Shown piece after piece: positions 42,817 to 51,206 of a stretch of 64,000 nt of DNA. The stretch is from Bacillota bacterium (GTDB taxonomy: Bacteria > Bacillota > Clostridia > Christensenellales > SZUA-584). Where the stretch lies: contig JAEZJG010000007.1 in the NCBI GenBank assembly GCA_023415795.1, forward strand, positions 62,001-126,000, read 5' to 3'. The position numbers and the translations under genes were made by a program. The notes under the pieces were generated by a model. The model searched no databases, was not told the DNA's origin, and saw nothing but the letters and a program-made list of their open reading frames with translations. How positions within the stretch are numbered: position 1 is the stretch's first letter; each line of letters begins with the position of its first letter.

Positions 42817-42873
42817 TGCTTCGGGAACGGTTGCAAATCATTCCTGCATATGGTATGTTAGATAATGAAAAAC

Positions 42874-43006
42874 CCCTTATCAAGAGCGGTGGAGGGACGG
42901 GCCCTGTGAAACCCGGCAACCGGACAGCTGTCAAGGTGCCAATTCCCGATAGATGAGGTTTTTGGAAAGACTATTTCCAGCCTCGCTAACGACAGCGGGG
43001 TTTTTT
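42874..43006 (+). promoter_or_regulatory. SAM-I (S-box) riboswitch with terminator, upstream of metK
   Basis: CTTATCAAGAGCGGTGGAGG begins the aptamer; GGGCCCTGTGAAACCCGGCA, ACCGG, AAGGTGCCAATTCC and GATAGATGAGG complete the S-box consensus (about 42876-42960). The expression platform ends in a terminator, CCTCGCT / AGCGGGG with TTTTTT (42981-43006). When S-adenosylmethionine is bound, transcription of metK should stop. Confidence 0.95.
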
Positions 43007-43031
43007 AATACAAATTCAGAGGTGATTCATT

Positions 43032-44162
43032 TTGAGAAGACTGTTTACTTCAGAGTCGGTGACGGAGGGGCATCCGGATAAGCTGTGCGACCAGATCAGC
43101 GACAGCGTATTGGACGCGATACTGACGCAGGACAGCAAAGCGCATGTGGCGTGTGAAACGGCTGTTTGCACCGGCCTTGTGCTGGTGATGGGCGAGATCA
43201 CCACGGACTGCTATGTGGATATCCCCAAGGTTGCGCGTGCGTGCATACGCGACATTGGCTTCACACGTGCCAAATATGGCTTTGACGCGGACACCTGCGG
43301 CATCATTACCAGCATCAATGAGCAGTCCGCCGATATCGCGATGGGCGTGAACGCGGCGGATCAAGGGGCGGGGGATCAGGGCATGATGTTTGGCTTTGCG
43401 TGCCGCGAGACGGAGGAGCTGATGCCGCTCCCCATTACGCTGGCACACCGGCTGACGCGTCAGCTGGCGGCAGTGCGCAAGGATGGTACGCTGGAGTATC
43501 TGCGGCCGGACGGCAAGGCACAGGTGACGGTGGAATATGAGGGCAGCATGCCTGTGCGGATCGATACCGTGGTGGTATCGTCTCAGCACGCCGAGGAGGT
43601 TTCGCAGGAGCAGATCCGCGAGGACATCATCGAGCACGTTATCAAGGCGGTAATACCGTCTGAGATGCTGGACGCGGGCACTAAGTATTTCGTTAACCCG
43701 ACCGGACGGTTCGTGATCGGCGGACCTGCGGGTGATTCGGGGCTGACGGGGCGCAAGATCATCGTGGACACGTACGGCGGCTATGCGCGTCATGGCGGCG
43801 GCGCTTTTTCTGGCAAGGACCCCAGCAAAGTGGACAGAAGCGCGGCTTACGCGGTGCGGCACATCGCCAAAAATGTGGTGGCGGCGGGGCTGGCTGAGCG
43901 CTGCGAGATTGAGGTGGCGTATGCCATTGGTGTGGCACAGCCGGTGTCGGTGTTTGTGGACACCTTCGGCACGGGTGCGGCCAGCGACGAAATTCTGGCG
44001 AAGCGCGTGCTTGAGGTGTTTGACCTGCGCCCTGCTGCCATCATTGAGCGGCTGGGCTTGTGCGCGCCCATCTATTCGCAGACTGCGGCTTACGGGCACT
44101 TTGGTCGTCCCGATCTCGACCTGCCGTGGGAGCGCCTTGATTACGCTGACAGATTGGCATAA
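43032..44162 (+). CDS. metK: S-adenosylmethionine synthetase
   Basis: Makes S-adenosylmethionine from methionine and ATP. 376 residues, slightly short of the usual 385-395. Signatures: ESVTEGHPDKLCDQISD (residues 8-24), GAGDQGMMFGFAC around 112 and GGGAFSGKDPSKVDRSAAY around 255. The start is TTG at 43032, 5 nt after GAGGTGAT; no in-frame ATG is near. The SAM-I riboswitch directly upstream closes a feedback loop: the product represses its own enzyme. A shared terminator separates it from convergent purL. Confidence 0.97.
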   Translation: MRRLFTSESVTEGHPDKLCDQISDSVLDAILTQDSKAHVACETAVCTGLVLVMGEITTDCYVDIPKVARACIRDIGFTRAKYGFDADTCGIITSINEQSADIAMGVNAADQGAGDQGMMFGFACRETEELMPLPITLAHRLTRQLAAVRKDGTLEYLRPDGKAQVTVEYEGSMPVRIDTVVVSSQHAEEVSQEQIREDIIEHVIKAVIPSEMLDAGTKYFVNPTGRFVIGGPAGDSGLTGRKIIVDTYGGYARHGGGAFSGKDPSKVDRSAAYAVRHIAKNVVAAGLAERCEIEVAYAIGVAQPVSVFVDTFGTGAASDEILAKRVLEVFDLRPAAIIERLGLCAPIYSQTAAYGHFGRPDLDLPWERLDYADRLA

Positions 44163-44192
44163 GCAAGGGGAGTTATACAAGCATACGAAAAC

Positions 44193-44231
44193 AAAAGCCA
44201 ATGTGGATTTGATATCCGCATTGGCTTTTTG
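44193..44231. terminator. Bidirectional terminator between metK and purL
   Basis: AAAGCCAATGTGGAT / ATCCGCATTGGCTTTTT with a 5-nt loop; A and T tracts on both sides serve both convergent genes. Confidence 0.88.
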
Positions 44232-44246
44232 ATTGTGAGCATAGAA

Positions 44247-47200
44247 TTACAAGAAGTATGAGACGCCGCTTTCAAACAGCCTTTGATCCTTCTCGCCGGG
44301 AACGTTGGTGAGCGTATGGGCAGTGAAGCGCTCGGAGTGCGCCATTTTGCCAAAGACGCGTCCGTCGGGAGACAGCAGCCCCTCTGCCGCGAGCAGTGAG
44401 CCGTTGGGATTGCCCTCGCCCATCGTGGGGATGCCGTATTCGTCCACATATTGTGTGGCGATCTGCCCGTTATCAAACAAGCCTTGTGCTTCGTCGGGCG
44501 TGGCGGCAAAGCGACCCTCGCCATGGGAAACGGCGACGGTATGGATATCTCCCGGCTGGCAGCGCGTGAGCCACGGTGAGGCGTTGGAACAGACGCGCGT
44601 ACGCACCAGCCGCGATACGTGGCGTCCGATGGTGTTGAACGTGAGCGTCGGGCTATTTTCTTGCATATCGCGGATTTCGCCGTAGGGGACGAGACCCAGC
44701 TTGATGAGCGCCTGAAAGCCGTTGCAGATGCCCAGAATGAGACCATCGCGGCTGAGCAGCGACTGAACTGCTGCACGAACGCGCGCCTCGCGGAACATGG
44801 CAGCGATGAATTTGCCGGAGCCGTCCGGCTCGTCGCCGCCTGAAAAGCCGCCGGGGATCATGATGATCTGGCTGTTTTCGATGGTTTGTGCAAGCTGAGC
44901 GATGGACTGCTCGATGTCGCTGGCGGATAGGTTGCGAATAAGCAGCGTTTCGGGAATACCGCCCGCACGCTTGAATGCGGCGGCGGAATCGTACTCGCAG
45001 TTGGTGCCCGGAAATGCGGGGATGACGATGCGCGGCTTTGCCTTTTTGCCCGAGTAGGTGTGGATGGAGGGCGCATGAAACAGCTTGTCGGGCGCGGTGC
45101 CGTCCGCCGGTGCGGTGACGGGGTAGACGCGGGAGAGCGTGCCTGTGTATGCCTCCGTCAGTGCGGCGAGGGATACGGCTTCGCTGCCCAGTGTGATGGC
45201 GCTGCCGCCCGTTTCGCCGATGCAGTCGAAGTCGAGGTTATCGCCCTCCAGTATGATATCGCCGTAGGCCTTGGCGCACAGATCGTCGATATTGCCTGTC
45301 AGCTTTGCGCCGATGCCGTTGCCCAGCGCCATCTTGGCGACAGCGGTCAGTACGCCGCCACGCTCTACCGCACAGGCGGCGCGAACCTGACCTGAGCGGA
45401 TATAGCCATATACCTTTTTGTAGGCTTGCTTGAGAGCGGCAAAGCCGGGCATGCCGTTTGCATTGCAGACGGTGCGGACGCGGTAGAGCTTGCTGCCCGC
45501 CTGTTTGAATTCGGGCGAGACGATGCGGCCGGCATCCTCGCAGCAGAGCGCGAAGCTGACCAGTGTGGGCGGAACGCTCAAATCCTCAAAAGTGCCGGAC
45601 ATTGAATCTTTACCGCCGATGGCGGGGGTTTGCATGCTGCGCTGCGCCCACCACGCGCCGAGCAGCGCGGCAAGCGGCTTGCCCCAGACGGCGGGGGTGG
45701 TCATGCGCTGGAAGTATTCCTGCAGCGTGAGCCATGCGCGGCGGGTGTCGCCGCCCGAAGCGGTCAGCTTGGCAAGCGAGAGCACCACGGAATAGACCGC
45801 GCCGAGGAAGGGGTTTTTCTCCAGCATGTAGGGATCGCAGCCGTAGGACATCAGCGATGCGGTGTCGCATTCGCCGTCGGCAACGATTTTGGCGGACATT
45901 GCCTGCGTGGGGGTGAGCTGGGATGCGCCGCCCAGCGGCATCGTAACGGTGGACGCGCCGATGGTGGAGTCGAACATTTCGATCAGCCCCTTTTTGGAGC
46001 AGATGTTGAGGTCTGACAGCATCGCGGTGAGCCGCTGCGCCAGCCCGCCGGTGAAGGGTTCGTCGAACAGCCCGTCGGTTTCCAGCCCGCAGACATGTGC
46101 GGCTGCCGTGGCAGTGGCGCCGTTGGTATTCAGAAACGCGCGCCGGAGAGAGACGATGGGCTGACCACGCCAGAACAGCTCCATCCGTCCCGCGTCAGTG
46201 ACATCCGCCACGTGCGCGGCATGCAGGTTTTCTTCCGCCGCCAGCGCCAGGACGGCGGATAAGTTCTTCTTATCGATGACGATGGCCATGCGCTCCTGGC
46301 TTTCGGAGATTGCAAGCTCCACGCCGGAGAGACCCTCGTACTTCTTGCGGACGAGATCGAGATTGACGCGTACGCCGTCTGACAGTTCGCCGATGGCGAC
46401 GCACACGCCGCCCGCGCCGAAATCGTTGCAGCGCTTTACGAGCGTGGAAAAGGACGGGTTGCGGAATAGCCGCTGCAGCTTGCGCTCGGTGAGCGGGTTG
46501 CCCTTTTGCACCTCTGCGCCGCAGGTATCAATGGAGGAGGAATCGTGTGCCTTGGATGAACCGGTGGCGCCTCCGCAGCCGTCGCGTCCTGTTGCGCCGC
46601 CCAGCAGCAGTATGATATCTCCCGGCTGGGGTGCTTCGCGGACGACGTTTTCTGCGGGAGCCGCGCCCACCACCGCGCCGATCTCCATGCGCTTGGCTTT
46701 GTAACCCGGATGGTAGAGCTCGTCCACCAGCCCCGTGGCAAGACCGATCTGGTTGCCGTATGACGAATAGCCGTGCGCGGCCTCGCGGCAGATTTTGCGC
46801 TGCGGCAGCTTGCCGGGCATCGTATCGGCAATCGCTTCGCGCGGGTCGCCGCTGCCGGTGACGCGCATTGCGTGGTACACGTAGGAACGCCCGGAGAGGG
46901 GATCGCGAATGGCCCCGCCGAGGCAGGTGGCTGCGCCGCCGAAAGGCTCGATTTCGGTGGGGTGGTTATGCGTTTCGTTTTTGAACATCACGAGGTAGTC
47001 TTTAATCTGACCGTCTACCTTCACCTTCTGGCGGATGGAGCAGGCGTTGATTTCGTCCGATTCGTCGAAATCGGGCAGACCTGCGCGTTTGGCCTCCTTG
47101 GCGTACAGCGTGGCGAGGTCCATCAGGCATATAACTTTTTCGCGGTCGCCATACAGTGCTTTGCGGGCGGCGAGGTATTCTTCGTAGACGCGCTGCGCGT

Positions 47201-47933
47201 CTTTGGCGGAGGCGTCAAAGGTTACATCGGTCAGCTTGGTGAGAAAGGTGGTGTGGCGGCAGTGATCCGACCAATAGGTGTCGATCACGCGCAGCTCGGC
47301 AAGTGTGGGGTCGCGCTGTTCGTCGTTGCGGAAGTAGCGCTGAACGAACGCGATATCTTCGTCGCTCATCGCGAGACCGTATTCGGCGCGGCAGGCGGCA
47401 AGCCCGCTGCTGCTTTTTTCGATAAAGCCCGTGAGCACGGGAACCGCCTCCGGCTCGGGCAGCGCGTCTGCCAGCGTTTGAGGCAATGCGGAAGAGGCTT
47501 CGCGCGAATCCACCGGATTGATGACGTACCTTTTGATATCGGCGGCATCGTCTGCGCTGACGCCCGACAGTATGTAGACGGTGGCGCATTTGACGGCGGG
47601 GCGCTGTCGGCATGCGAGCTCGGCACACTGGGCGGCGCTGTCGGCACGCTGGTCGTACTGACCGGGCAGATATTCCACCGCGAACGTGATGTCATCTGCG
47701 GATGAGGGATAGCTGCCGTGATAGACGGTATCCACGGCGGGCTCGGAAAACACCGCGGCGATGGCGGTATCAAATGCGCCGTCGCTGAGACCTTCGATAT
47801 CGTAGCGTATGAGCTGCCGGACAGCCTTGAGCGATGCTTTTCCCAGCGTGCTTTTGAAATCGGACAGCGCTTTTTTAGCCGCGATATTAAACCCCGGCTT
47901 CTTTTCCACATAGATGCGTCTGACTTGCGCCAT
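44247..47933 (-). CDS. purL: Phosphoribosylformylglycinamidine synthase, single-chain form
   Basis: Converts FGAR, glutamine and ATP to FGAM in purine synthesis. At 1,228 residues it combines the synthetase halves with a C-terminal glutaminase (about 960-1228) instead of using separate PurS, PurL and PurQ. The glutaminase shows IPAFPGTNCEYDSAAAFKRAG, the nucleophile Cys in LGICNGFQALI and the His in VAVSHGEGRF. The synthetase has DTYWSDHCRHTTF and FKNETHNHPTEIEPFGGAAT. AAGGAGACAACATAA precedes the ATG. Its promoter carries a palindromic spacer (47984-48002). Other pur genes are not adjacent. Confidence 0.97.
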   Translation of the reverse strand: MAQVRRIYVEKKPGFNIAAKKALSDFKSTLGKASLKAVRQLIRYDIEGLSDGAFDTAIAAVFSEPAVDTVYHGSYPSSADDITFAVEYLPGQYDQRADSAAQCAELACRQRPAVKCATVYILSGVSADDAADIKRYVINPVDSREASSALPQTLADALPEPEAVPVLTGFIEKSSSGLAACRAEYGLAMSDEDIAFVQRYFRNDEQRDPTLAELRVIDTYWSDHCRHTTFLTKLTDVTFDASAKDAQRVYEEYLAARKALYGDREKVICLMDLATLYAKEAKRAGLPDFDESDEINACSIRQKVKVDGQIKDYLVMFKNETHNHPTEIEPFGGAATCLGGAIRDPLSGRSYVYHAMRVTGSGDPREAIADTMPGKLPQRKICREAAHGYSSYGNQIGLATGLVDELYHPGYKAKRMEIGAVVGAAPAENVVREAPQPGDIILLLGGATGRDGCGGATGSSKAHDSSSIDTCGAEVQKGNPLTERKLQRLFRNPSFSTLVKRCNDFGAGGVCVAIGELSDGVRVNLDLVRKKYEGLSGVELAISESQERMAIVIDKKNLSAVLALAAEENLHAAHVADVTDAGRMELFWRGQPIVSLRRAFLNTNGATATAAAHVCGLETDGLFDEPFTGGLAQRLTAMLSDLNICSKKGLIEMFDSTIGASTVTMPLGGASQLTPTQAMSAKIVADGECDTASLMSYGCDPYMLEKNPFLGAVYSVVLSLAKLTASGGDTRRAWLTLQEYFQRMTTPAVWGKPLAALLGAWWAQRSMQTPAIGGKDSMSGTFEDLSVPPTLVSFALCCEDAGRIVSPEFKQAGSKLYRVRTVCNANGMPGFAALKQAYKKVYGYIRSGQVRAACAVERGGVLTAVAKMALGNGIGAKLTGNIDDLCAKAYGDIILEGDNLDFDCIGETGGSAITLGSEAVSLAALTEAYTGTLSRVYPVTAPADGTAPDKLFHAPSIHTYSGKKAKPRIVIPAFPGTNCEYDSAAAFKRAGGIPETLLIRNLSASDIEQSIAQLAQTIENSQIIMIPGGFSGGDEPDGSGKFIAAMFREARVRAAVQSLLSRDGLILGICNGFQALIKLGLVPYGEIRDMQENSPTLTFNTIGRHVSRLVRTRVCSNASPWLTRCQPGDIHTVAVSHGEGRFAATPDEAQGLFDNGQIATQYVDEYGIPTMGEGNPNGSLLAAEGLLSPDGRVFGKMAHSERFTAHTLTNVPGEKDQRLFESGVSYFL

Positions 47934-47977
47934 TTATGTTGTCTCCTTATCGAAAATTCAAAACTTTTAGAGGTTTT

Positions 47978-48006
47978 AGTATAACGGCTTTTCAAAAGCC
48001 GTGCAA
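47978..48006 (-). promoter_or_regulatory. purL promoter with palindromic spacer
   Basis: On the minus strand: TTGCAC, 17 nt, TATACT. The spacer is almost entirely the 19-nt perfect palindrome ACGGCTTTTCAAAAGCCGT (47984-48002), placed where a repressor would block polymerase. Confidence 0.55.
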
Positions 48007-48240
48007 CAGCGGGAGGCTAAAATTACGAACAGAATGAGCGTAATATTGAAAATAGTACGCTCATATATACGAATTAAATAATTGGGTACCGTGAGGATAG
48101 CATTAGATCTGACAATTATGTGGTGTTAGGTGCGGCGAATGCTTGCGGGGTATGCTGACTTGGCAAGTCTGAAACAAAAAGCAAAGAGCTTGCGGTGTGA
48201 TAAGGTTTATGGGGAGGGAGCTGTTGGTATTGATGGCAGC
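48007..48240. other. Gene-free stretch upstream of the purL promoter
   Basis: Between the purL promoter and the terminator of the phosphatase gene. Only short chance frames are present. A loose inverted pair GAGCGTA / TACGCTC (48035-48062) is the only structure noticed. No purine riboswitch or T-box was found. Confidence 0.5.
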
Positions 48241-48269
48241 AAAAAAGGCAGACCGATGCTGTGTCTGCC
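48241..48269 (-). terminator. Terminator of the sua5-phosphatase operon
   Basis: On the minus strand, GGCAGAC / GTCTGCC with a 9-nt loop followed by TTTTTTG. Confidence 0.85.
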
Positions 48270-48287
48270 TCTTAAAAATGCTGTTTG

Positions 48288-48770
48288 TTACCGGTCTTGA
48301 AGCTCTATGCGCTTCAGCGCGCGGTTCACCGCTTCCGCGATCTGATCCCGCGCGGCGCGGTATTCCTCCAGCGGCTCGCGGTATGGATCCATGATGTCAT
48401 ACGCGTTTTCGCCGGGATATCCGTCCACACCCGCCGCATAGCCCAGCAGCGTGTGCATCTTACTTTCTTCATCCGGCGCCATCGCTTCCATCTCTTCGAT
48501 GTGCCGTGCCTCCATCGCCAGTATCAGATCAGCCCACTCCGCTAATTGACGGTCGAACTGCTGAGCCTCGTGCTTGTTGATGTCCAAATCCAGCTCCTCC
48601 ATCACCTCAATCGCCTCTGGAGTTGCCGATTCGCCCTCACACGCAAAGGTTCCGGCCGATTTGAATGCCATGTCTTTTAAGTGGGTACTTCGGCCTGCCG
48701 CATCGTCAGCCAATTCTTCCGCCATGGGACTTCTGCATGTATTGCCCGTACACACGAAAAGAACGTTCAT
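48288..48770 (-). CDS. Low-molecular-weight protein tyrosine/arginine phosphatase
   Basis: 160 residues, family size. The P-loop is FVCTGNTCRSPMAE at residues 5-18 (catalytic Cys7 and Arg13) and the general acid is in DIMDPY near residue 126. Firmicutes members such as YwlE remove phosphate from arginine; the residue after the nucleophile is Thr, which is the YwlE-type feature. It lies 17 nt downstream of sua5 (B. subtilis ywlC), and ywlC and ywlE are also neighbours there. Arginine specificity is inferred. Confidence 0.9.
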   Translation of the reverse strand: MNVLFVCTGNTCRSPMAEELADDAAGRSTHLKDMAFKSAGTFACEGESATPEAIEVMEELDLDINKHEAQQFDRQLAEWADLILAMEARHIEEMEAMAPDEESKMHTLLGYAAGVDGYPGENAYDIMDPYREPLEEYRAARDQIAEAVNRALKRIELQDR

Positions 48771-48787
48771 GTCTTGCTTTCTTCCTC

Positions 48788-49813
48788 CTATACTCTCACT
48801 ATATTATATGCCGCCGCTTTATAGACCCTGTTCATCACAGCAAATCCGATTCCGGTTTTTGGGACGGCCTCAAAATATATACTTGTAAACTCTTGCTCGT
48901 CTGCCTGGCGCAGCAGTGCGTACAGGCTTCTTGCCGCCTCGCGCACATCACCAGCGCTGCCCGTAACGATCACCTCGCGGCGGCCGTAGTAACGCTTGCT
49001 TTCCTTTGCCGCCAGCACCAGCGGCTTCTCGCCCTTCTTGAGATCCTTATCGTACAGATATTTGATCGCCTCGGCGATTGAAACAGTATCGCCCTCGACC
49101 ACGGTCATTCGTGCGGCAGGAGCATAGTGACGGTATTTCATGCCGGGTGCCGACGGCTGTCCTTCCTCCATCGGCTCGAAAGCCTTTGCTGTATCCACAG
49201 CGCCGATGACTTCGGACAGCATCTCCTGCGTGACTGCGCCGGGGCGCAGTATCACGGGTATTTCCCGCGTCATATCCACCACGGTGGATTCCACGCCGAT
49301 GCCGCTCATCCCCGCATCCAGTATCAGCAGATCTTCGCCAAAGTCCTGCGCGACGTGCGATGCCGTTGTGGGGCTGGGGCTGCCCGATTTGTTTGCGCTG
49401 GGTGCCGCCAGCGGCAAACCCGCCGCGGATATGAGCGCCAGTGCTGCGTCGCAATCCGGCATGCGTATGCCCACCGTATCCAGCCCGGCTGTGACACCTG
49501 CGGGCACGACGCCAAGGCTGGGAAGCACCATCGTCAGCGGACCCGGCCAAAAGGCTGCCGCCAGCTGCTCTGCCTTGTCGTTAAACGCGGCAATTCCGCG
49601 CGCCATGGGCACGCTGTCGACATGCACGATCAGCGGGTTATCCTGAGGGCGCCCTTTAAGCGCAAAAATACCCGCCACAGCCGCTTCATCCAGCGCGCTG
49701 GCCGCGAGACCGTATACCGTCTCGGTCGGCATCGCCACAAGACCCCCGCTTTTTATCTCCTGCGCCGCTTGTATAATATAGTCGTTAAGTTTGTCATTGA
49801 TATCAAGTATCAT
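48788..49813 (-). CDS. sua5: L-threonylcarbamoyladenylate synthase (Sua5/YwlC, two-domain)
   Basis: Makes threonylcarbamoyl-AMP from threonine, bicarbonate and ATP for the t6A modification of tRNA. 341 residues: the YrdC domain (about 1-210) with GGLVAMPTETVYGLAASALD, IFALKGRPQDNPLIVHV and LAAPSANKSGSPSPT, a linker with SAPGMKYRHYAP, and the Sua5 C-terminal domain to the end. The start at 49813 is the first Met of the fold; no ribosome site is seen. A promoter (TTGATT, 17 nt, TAAAAT at 49824-49852, minus strand) would start transcription about 4 nt upstream, so the message is probably leaderless. Confidence 0.92.
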   Translation of the reverse strand: MILDINDKLNDYIIQAAQEIKSGGLVAMPTETVYGLAASALDEAAVAGIFALKGRPQDNPLIVHVDSVPMARGIAAFNDKAEQLAAAFWPGPLTMVLPSLGVVPAGVTAGLDTVGIRMPDCDAALALISAAGLPLAAPSANKSGSPSPTTASHVAQDFGEDLLILDAGMSGIGVESTVVDMTREIPVILRPGAVTQEMLSEVIGAVDTAKAFEPMEEGQPSAPGMKYRHYAPAARMTVVEGDTVSIAEAIKYLYDKDLKKGEKPLVLAAKESKRYYGRREVIVTGSAGDVREAARSLYALLRQADEQEFTSIYFEAVPKTGIGFAVMNRVYKAAAYNIVRV

Positions 49814-49823
49814 CTGATTGTCT

Positions 49824-49852
49824 ATTTTACATCGGTTGTTCGTAAAAATCAA
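49824..49852 (-). promoter_or_regulatory. Promoter of sua5 giving a near-leaderless message
   Basis: On the minus strand TTGATT, exactly 17 nt, TAAAAT; the expected start site lies about 4 nt before the ATG at 49813. Confidence 0.55.
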
Positions 49853-49892
49853 TGCGAACCGTAAAAAGGGCTTTTTTCTTGCAATAACAGAG

Positions 49893-50045
49893 GGCTTTTT
49901 TTCTTGGAGGCTCTGCCTCCAAACCTCCGCCAAAGGGTGGCATTTTAATCAAAGAAGCATATTTATTGCGTACTGCCAGCACATTTTGTTGCTTTTTTAA
50001 AAGTAACAGGGGTACGGGGGCAGCGCCCCCGTGGTCTTGCCCTTG
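49893..50045. repeat. Second copy of the composite hairpin repeat, inverted
   Basis: Contains GGAGGCTCTGCCTCC (49906-49920) and GGGGGCAGCGCCCCC (50017-50031), the end hairpins of the element at 38706-38880, in reverse order. The middle differs (TAATCAAAGAAGCATATTTA and onward), so the family keeps its ends and varies inside. It lies between two minus-strand operons. Confidence 0.65.
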
Positions 50046-50065
50046 ACCTTAATGCACTGTTGTTA

Positions 50066-50794
50066 TCAAAGCGCTGTCAACTGTATGTCGCCCGCTGCGC
50101 CGCACCTGTCGCCCACTACCGCCACAGCGCCCAACACGCCGGGTATCCCCGTGATGATGTCCAGTGCCCGGGCAATATCGTCCGCTGATTTCAGCTCGTT
50201 ACCCAGGCGCGTGGCACAGGCATCCGCCAGGCAGGCATCGCGGGACACCACCACCGCCGCGTCCGCATGCCCGAAGCTTAAGGAAGGGCCCACAGTGCCG
50301 GACGACGTACAAACGGATATTGGCCCCGGTTCTATGACAAGGCCGAGCTTCAGCGACAACGGGCTTTCTCCCGCATACACTGCCACTGTGCGCTGCGAGT
50401 CTGCCTTCATAAAAATATCACCGCCGTTTTCGACGATGACCTCGTTGGAATATTGGAGCAGGCAGCGCCCCACGTATTGGGAAAACGCGCCCGCCACCGC
50501 CGCCATCGGCCCCACGCTGCCCGCAAAGCCCGCACGGCACATGTCCACAATAACGGGCGGCGCGTCCGGCAGCGGCGAAACGGGAACAAGACTGGTGGCA
50601 AATTCTGGATGTCTTATGATATATCCGTCCAGCACGGCACGCAGCCGCACCACCGCCTCCAGCGCGAAGCGCTCCAGCAGCCTGTCCGCACAGACGAACA
50701 GCTCGGTTTCCCTGTGCTGCGTGCGCCAGCTGACCAGCCGCTGCGCGATCAGCCGCCGGTATTCGTCGCGGTTGCCGTAATCAGAGGACGGCAT
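50066..50794 (-). CDS. UPF0280 (ApbE-like) protein of the homocysteine pathway
   Basis: 242 residues. Recognised as UPF0280/COG2122 from VIVDMCRAGFAGSVGPMAAVAGAFS, VENGGDIFMK, VCTSSGTVGPSLSFGHADAAVV and the ending AVVGDRCGAAGDI. The fold resembles the flavin transferase ApbE. In Methanosarcina a member (MA1715) supports homocysteine formation with the two genes found just upstream here. The ATG lies 14 nt inside the ferredoxin gene, so expression is coupled. The biochemical step is unresolved. Confidence 0.85.
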   Translation of the reverse strand: MPSSDYGNRDEYRRLIAQRLVSWRTQHRETELFVCADRLLERFALEAVVRLRAVLDGYIIRHPEFATSLVPVSPLPDAPPVIVDMCRAGFAGSVGPMAAVAGAFSQYVGRCLLQYSNEVIVENGGDIFMKADSQRTVAVYAGESPLSLKLGLVIEPGPISVCTSSGTVGPSLSFGHADAAVVVSRDACLADACATRLGNELKSADDIARALDIITGIPGVLGAVAVVGDRCGAAGDIQLTAL

Positions 50795-51203
50795 CGTCGA
50801 AGCTCTTGATGGCCCGCGCGGGGCAGGCCTTTACGCAGTGCCCGCACAGCAGGCATTCTTCCATGTCAAACTCCAGCTCCCACGTGAGACGGTTCATCAC
50901 CAGTGCGCCGGACGGACACACGGAGGTACACGCGCCGCAGTGGATGCACTTTTCCTCGTAGCGAATCACGCTGTCGGTATAAACGTATACCGAAATGCCT
51001 TCGCCGTCCAGATACGCCAGGCTCTTGTCGATGCTCTCGTCGCTGCCTGTCAGCTCCATGATGATGGTGCCCGTTTTACCGGGGGATATGTATGCCTTGA
51101 GTATGTTGAAAGACAGCCCATAGTGCACAAGATTGGTGACCACCGATTTATCCGCTTTTTCCGGCGGGAAGCTTAAGCCCATCTTGATCTGTTTGTCTTC
51201 CAT
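50781..51203 (-). CDS. NIL domain-ferredoxin protein (two 4Fe-4S clusters)
   Basis: 140 residues. The N-terminal 75 form a NIL domain, a small ferredoxin-like fold. Two 4Fe-4S motifs follow: CIHCGACTSVCP (about residues 87-98) and CLLCGHCVKACP (about 117-128). Such proteins (MA1822 type) work with the COG1900 protein in converting aspartate semialdehyde and sulfide to homocysteine, probably by passing electrons. It starts 3 nt after the COG1900 gene stop; GGGAGG lies in that gene's end. Confidence 0.9.
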   Translation of the reverse strand: MEDKQIKMGLSFPPEKADKSVVTNLVHYGLSFNILKAYISPGKTGTIIMELTGSDESIDKSLAYLDGEGISVYVYTDSVIRYEEKCIHCGACTSVCPSGALVMNRLTWELEFDMEECLLCGHCVKACPARAIKSFDDAVL

Positions 51204-51206
51204 GAG

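Noticed and set aside
43050..44201. 383-residue open frame opposite metK
   Set aside because: Antisense shadow of metK; composition is His/Arg/Ala-rich and it has no motif.
46773..47705. 310-residue open frame opposite purL
   Set aside because: Antisense shadow of a well-supported gene; no ribosome site and no known family.
47934..48240. Purine riboswitch or PurBox upstream of purL
   Set aside because: Neither the guanine/adenine aptamer core nor a PurBox-like sequence is present; only the palindromic promoter spacer was found.
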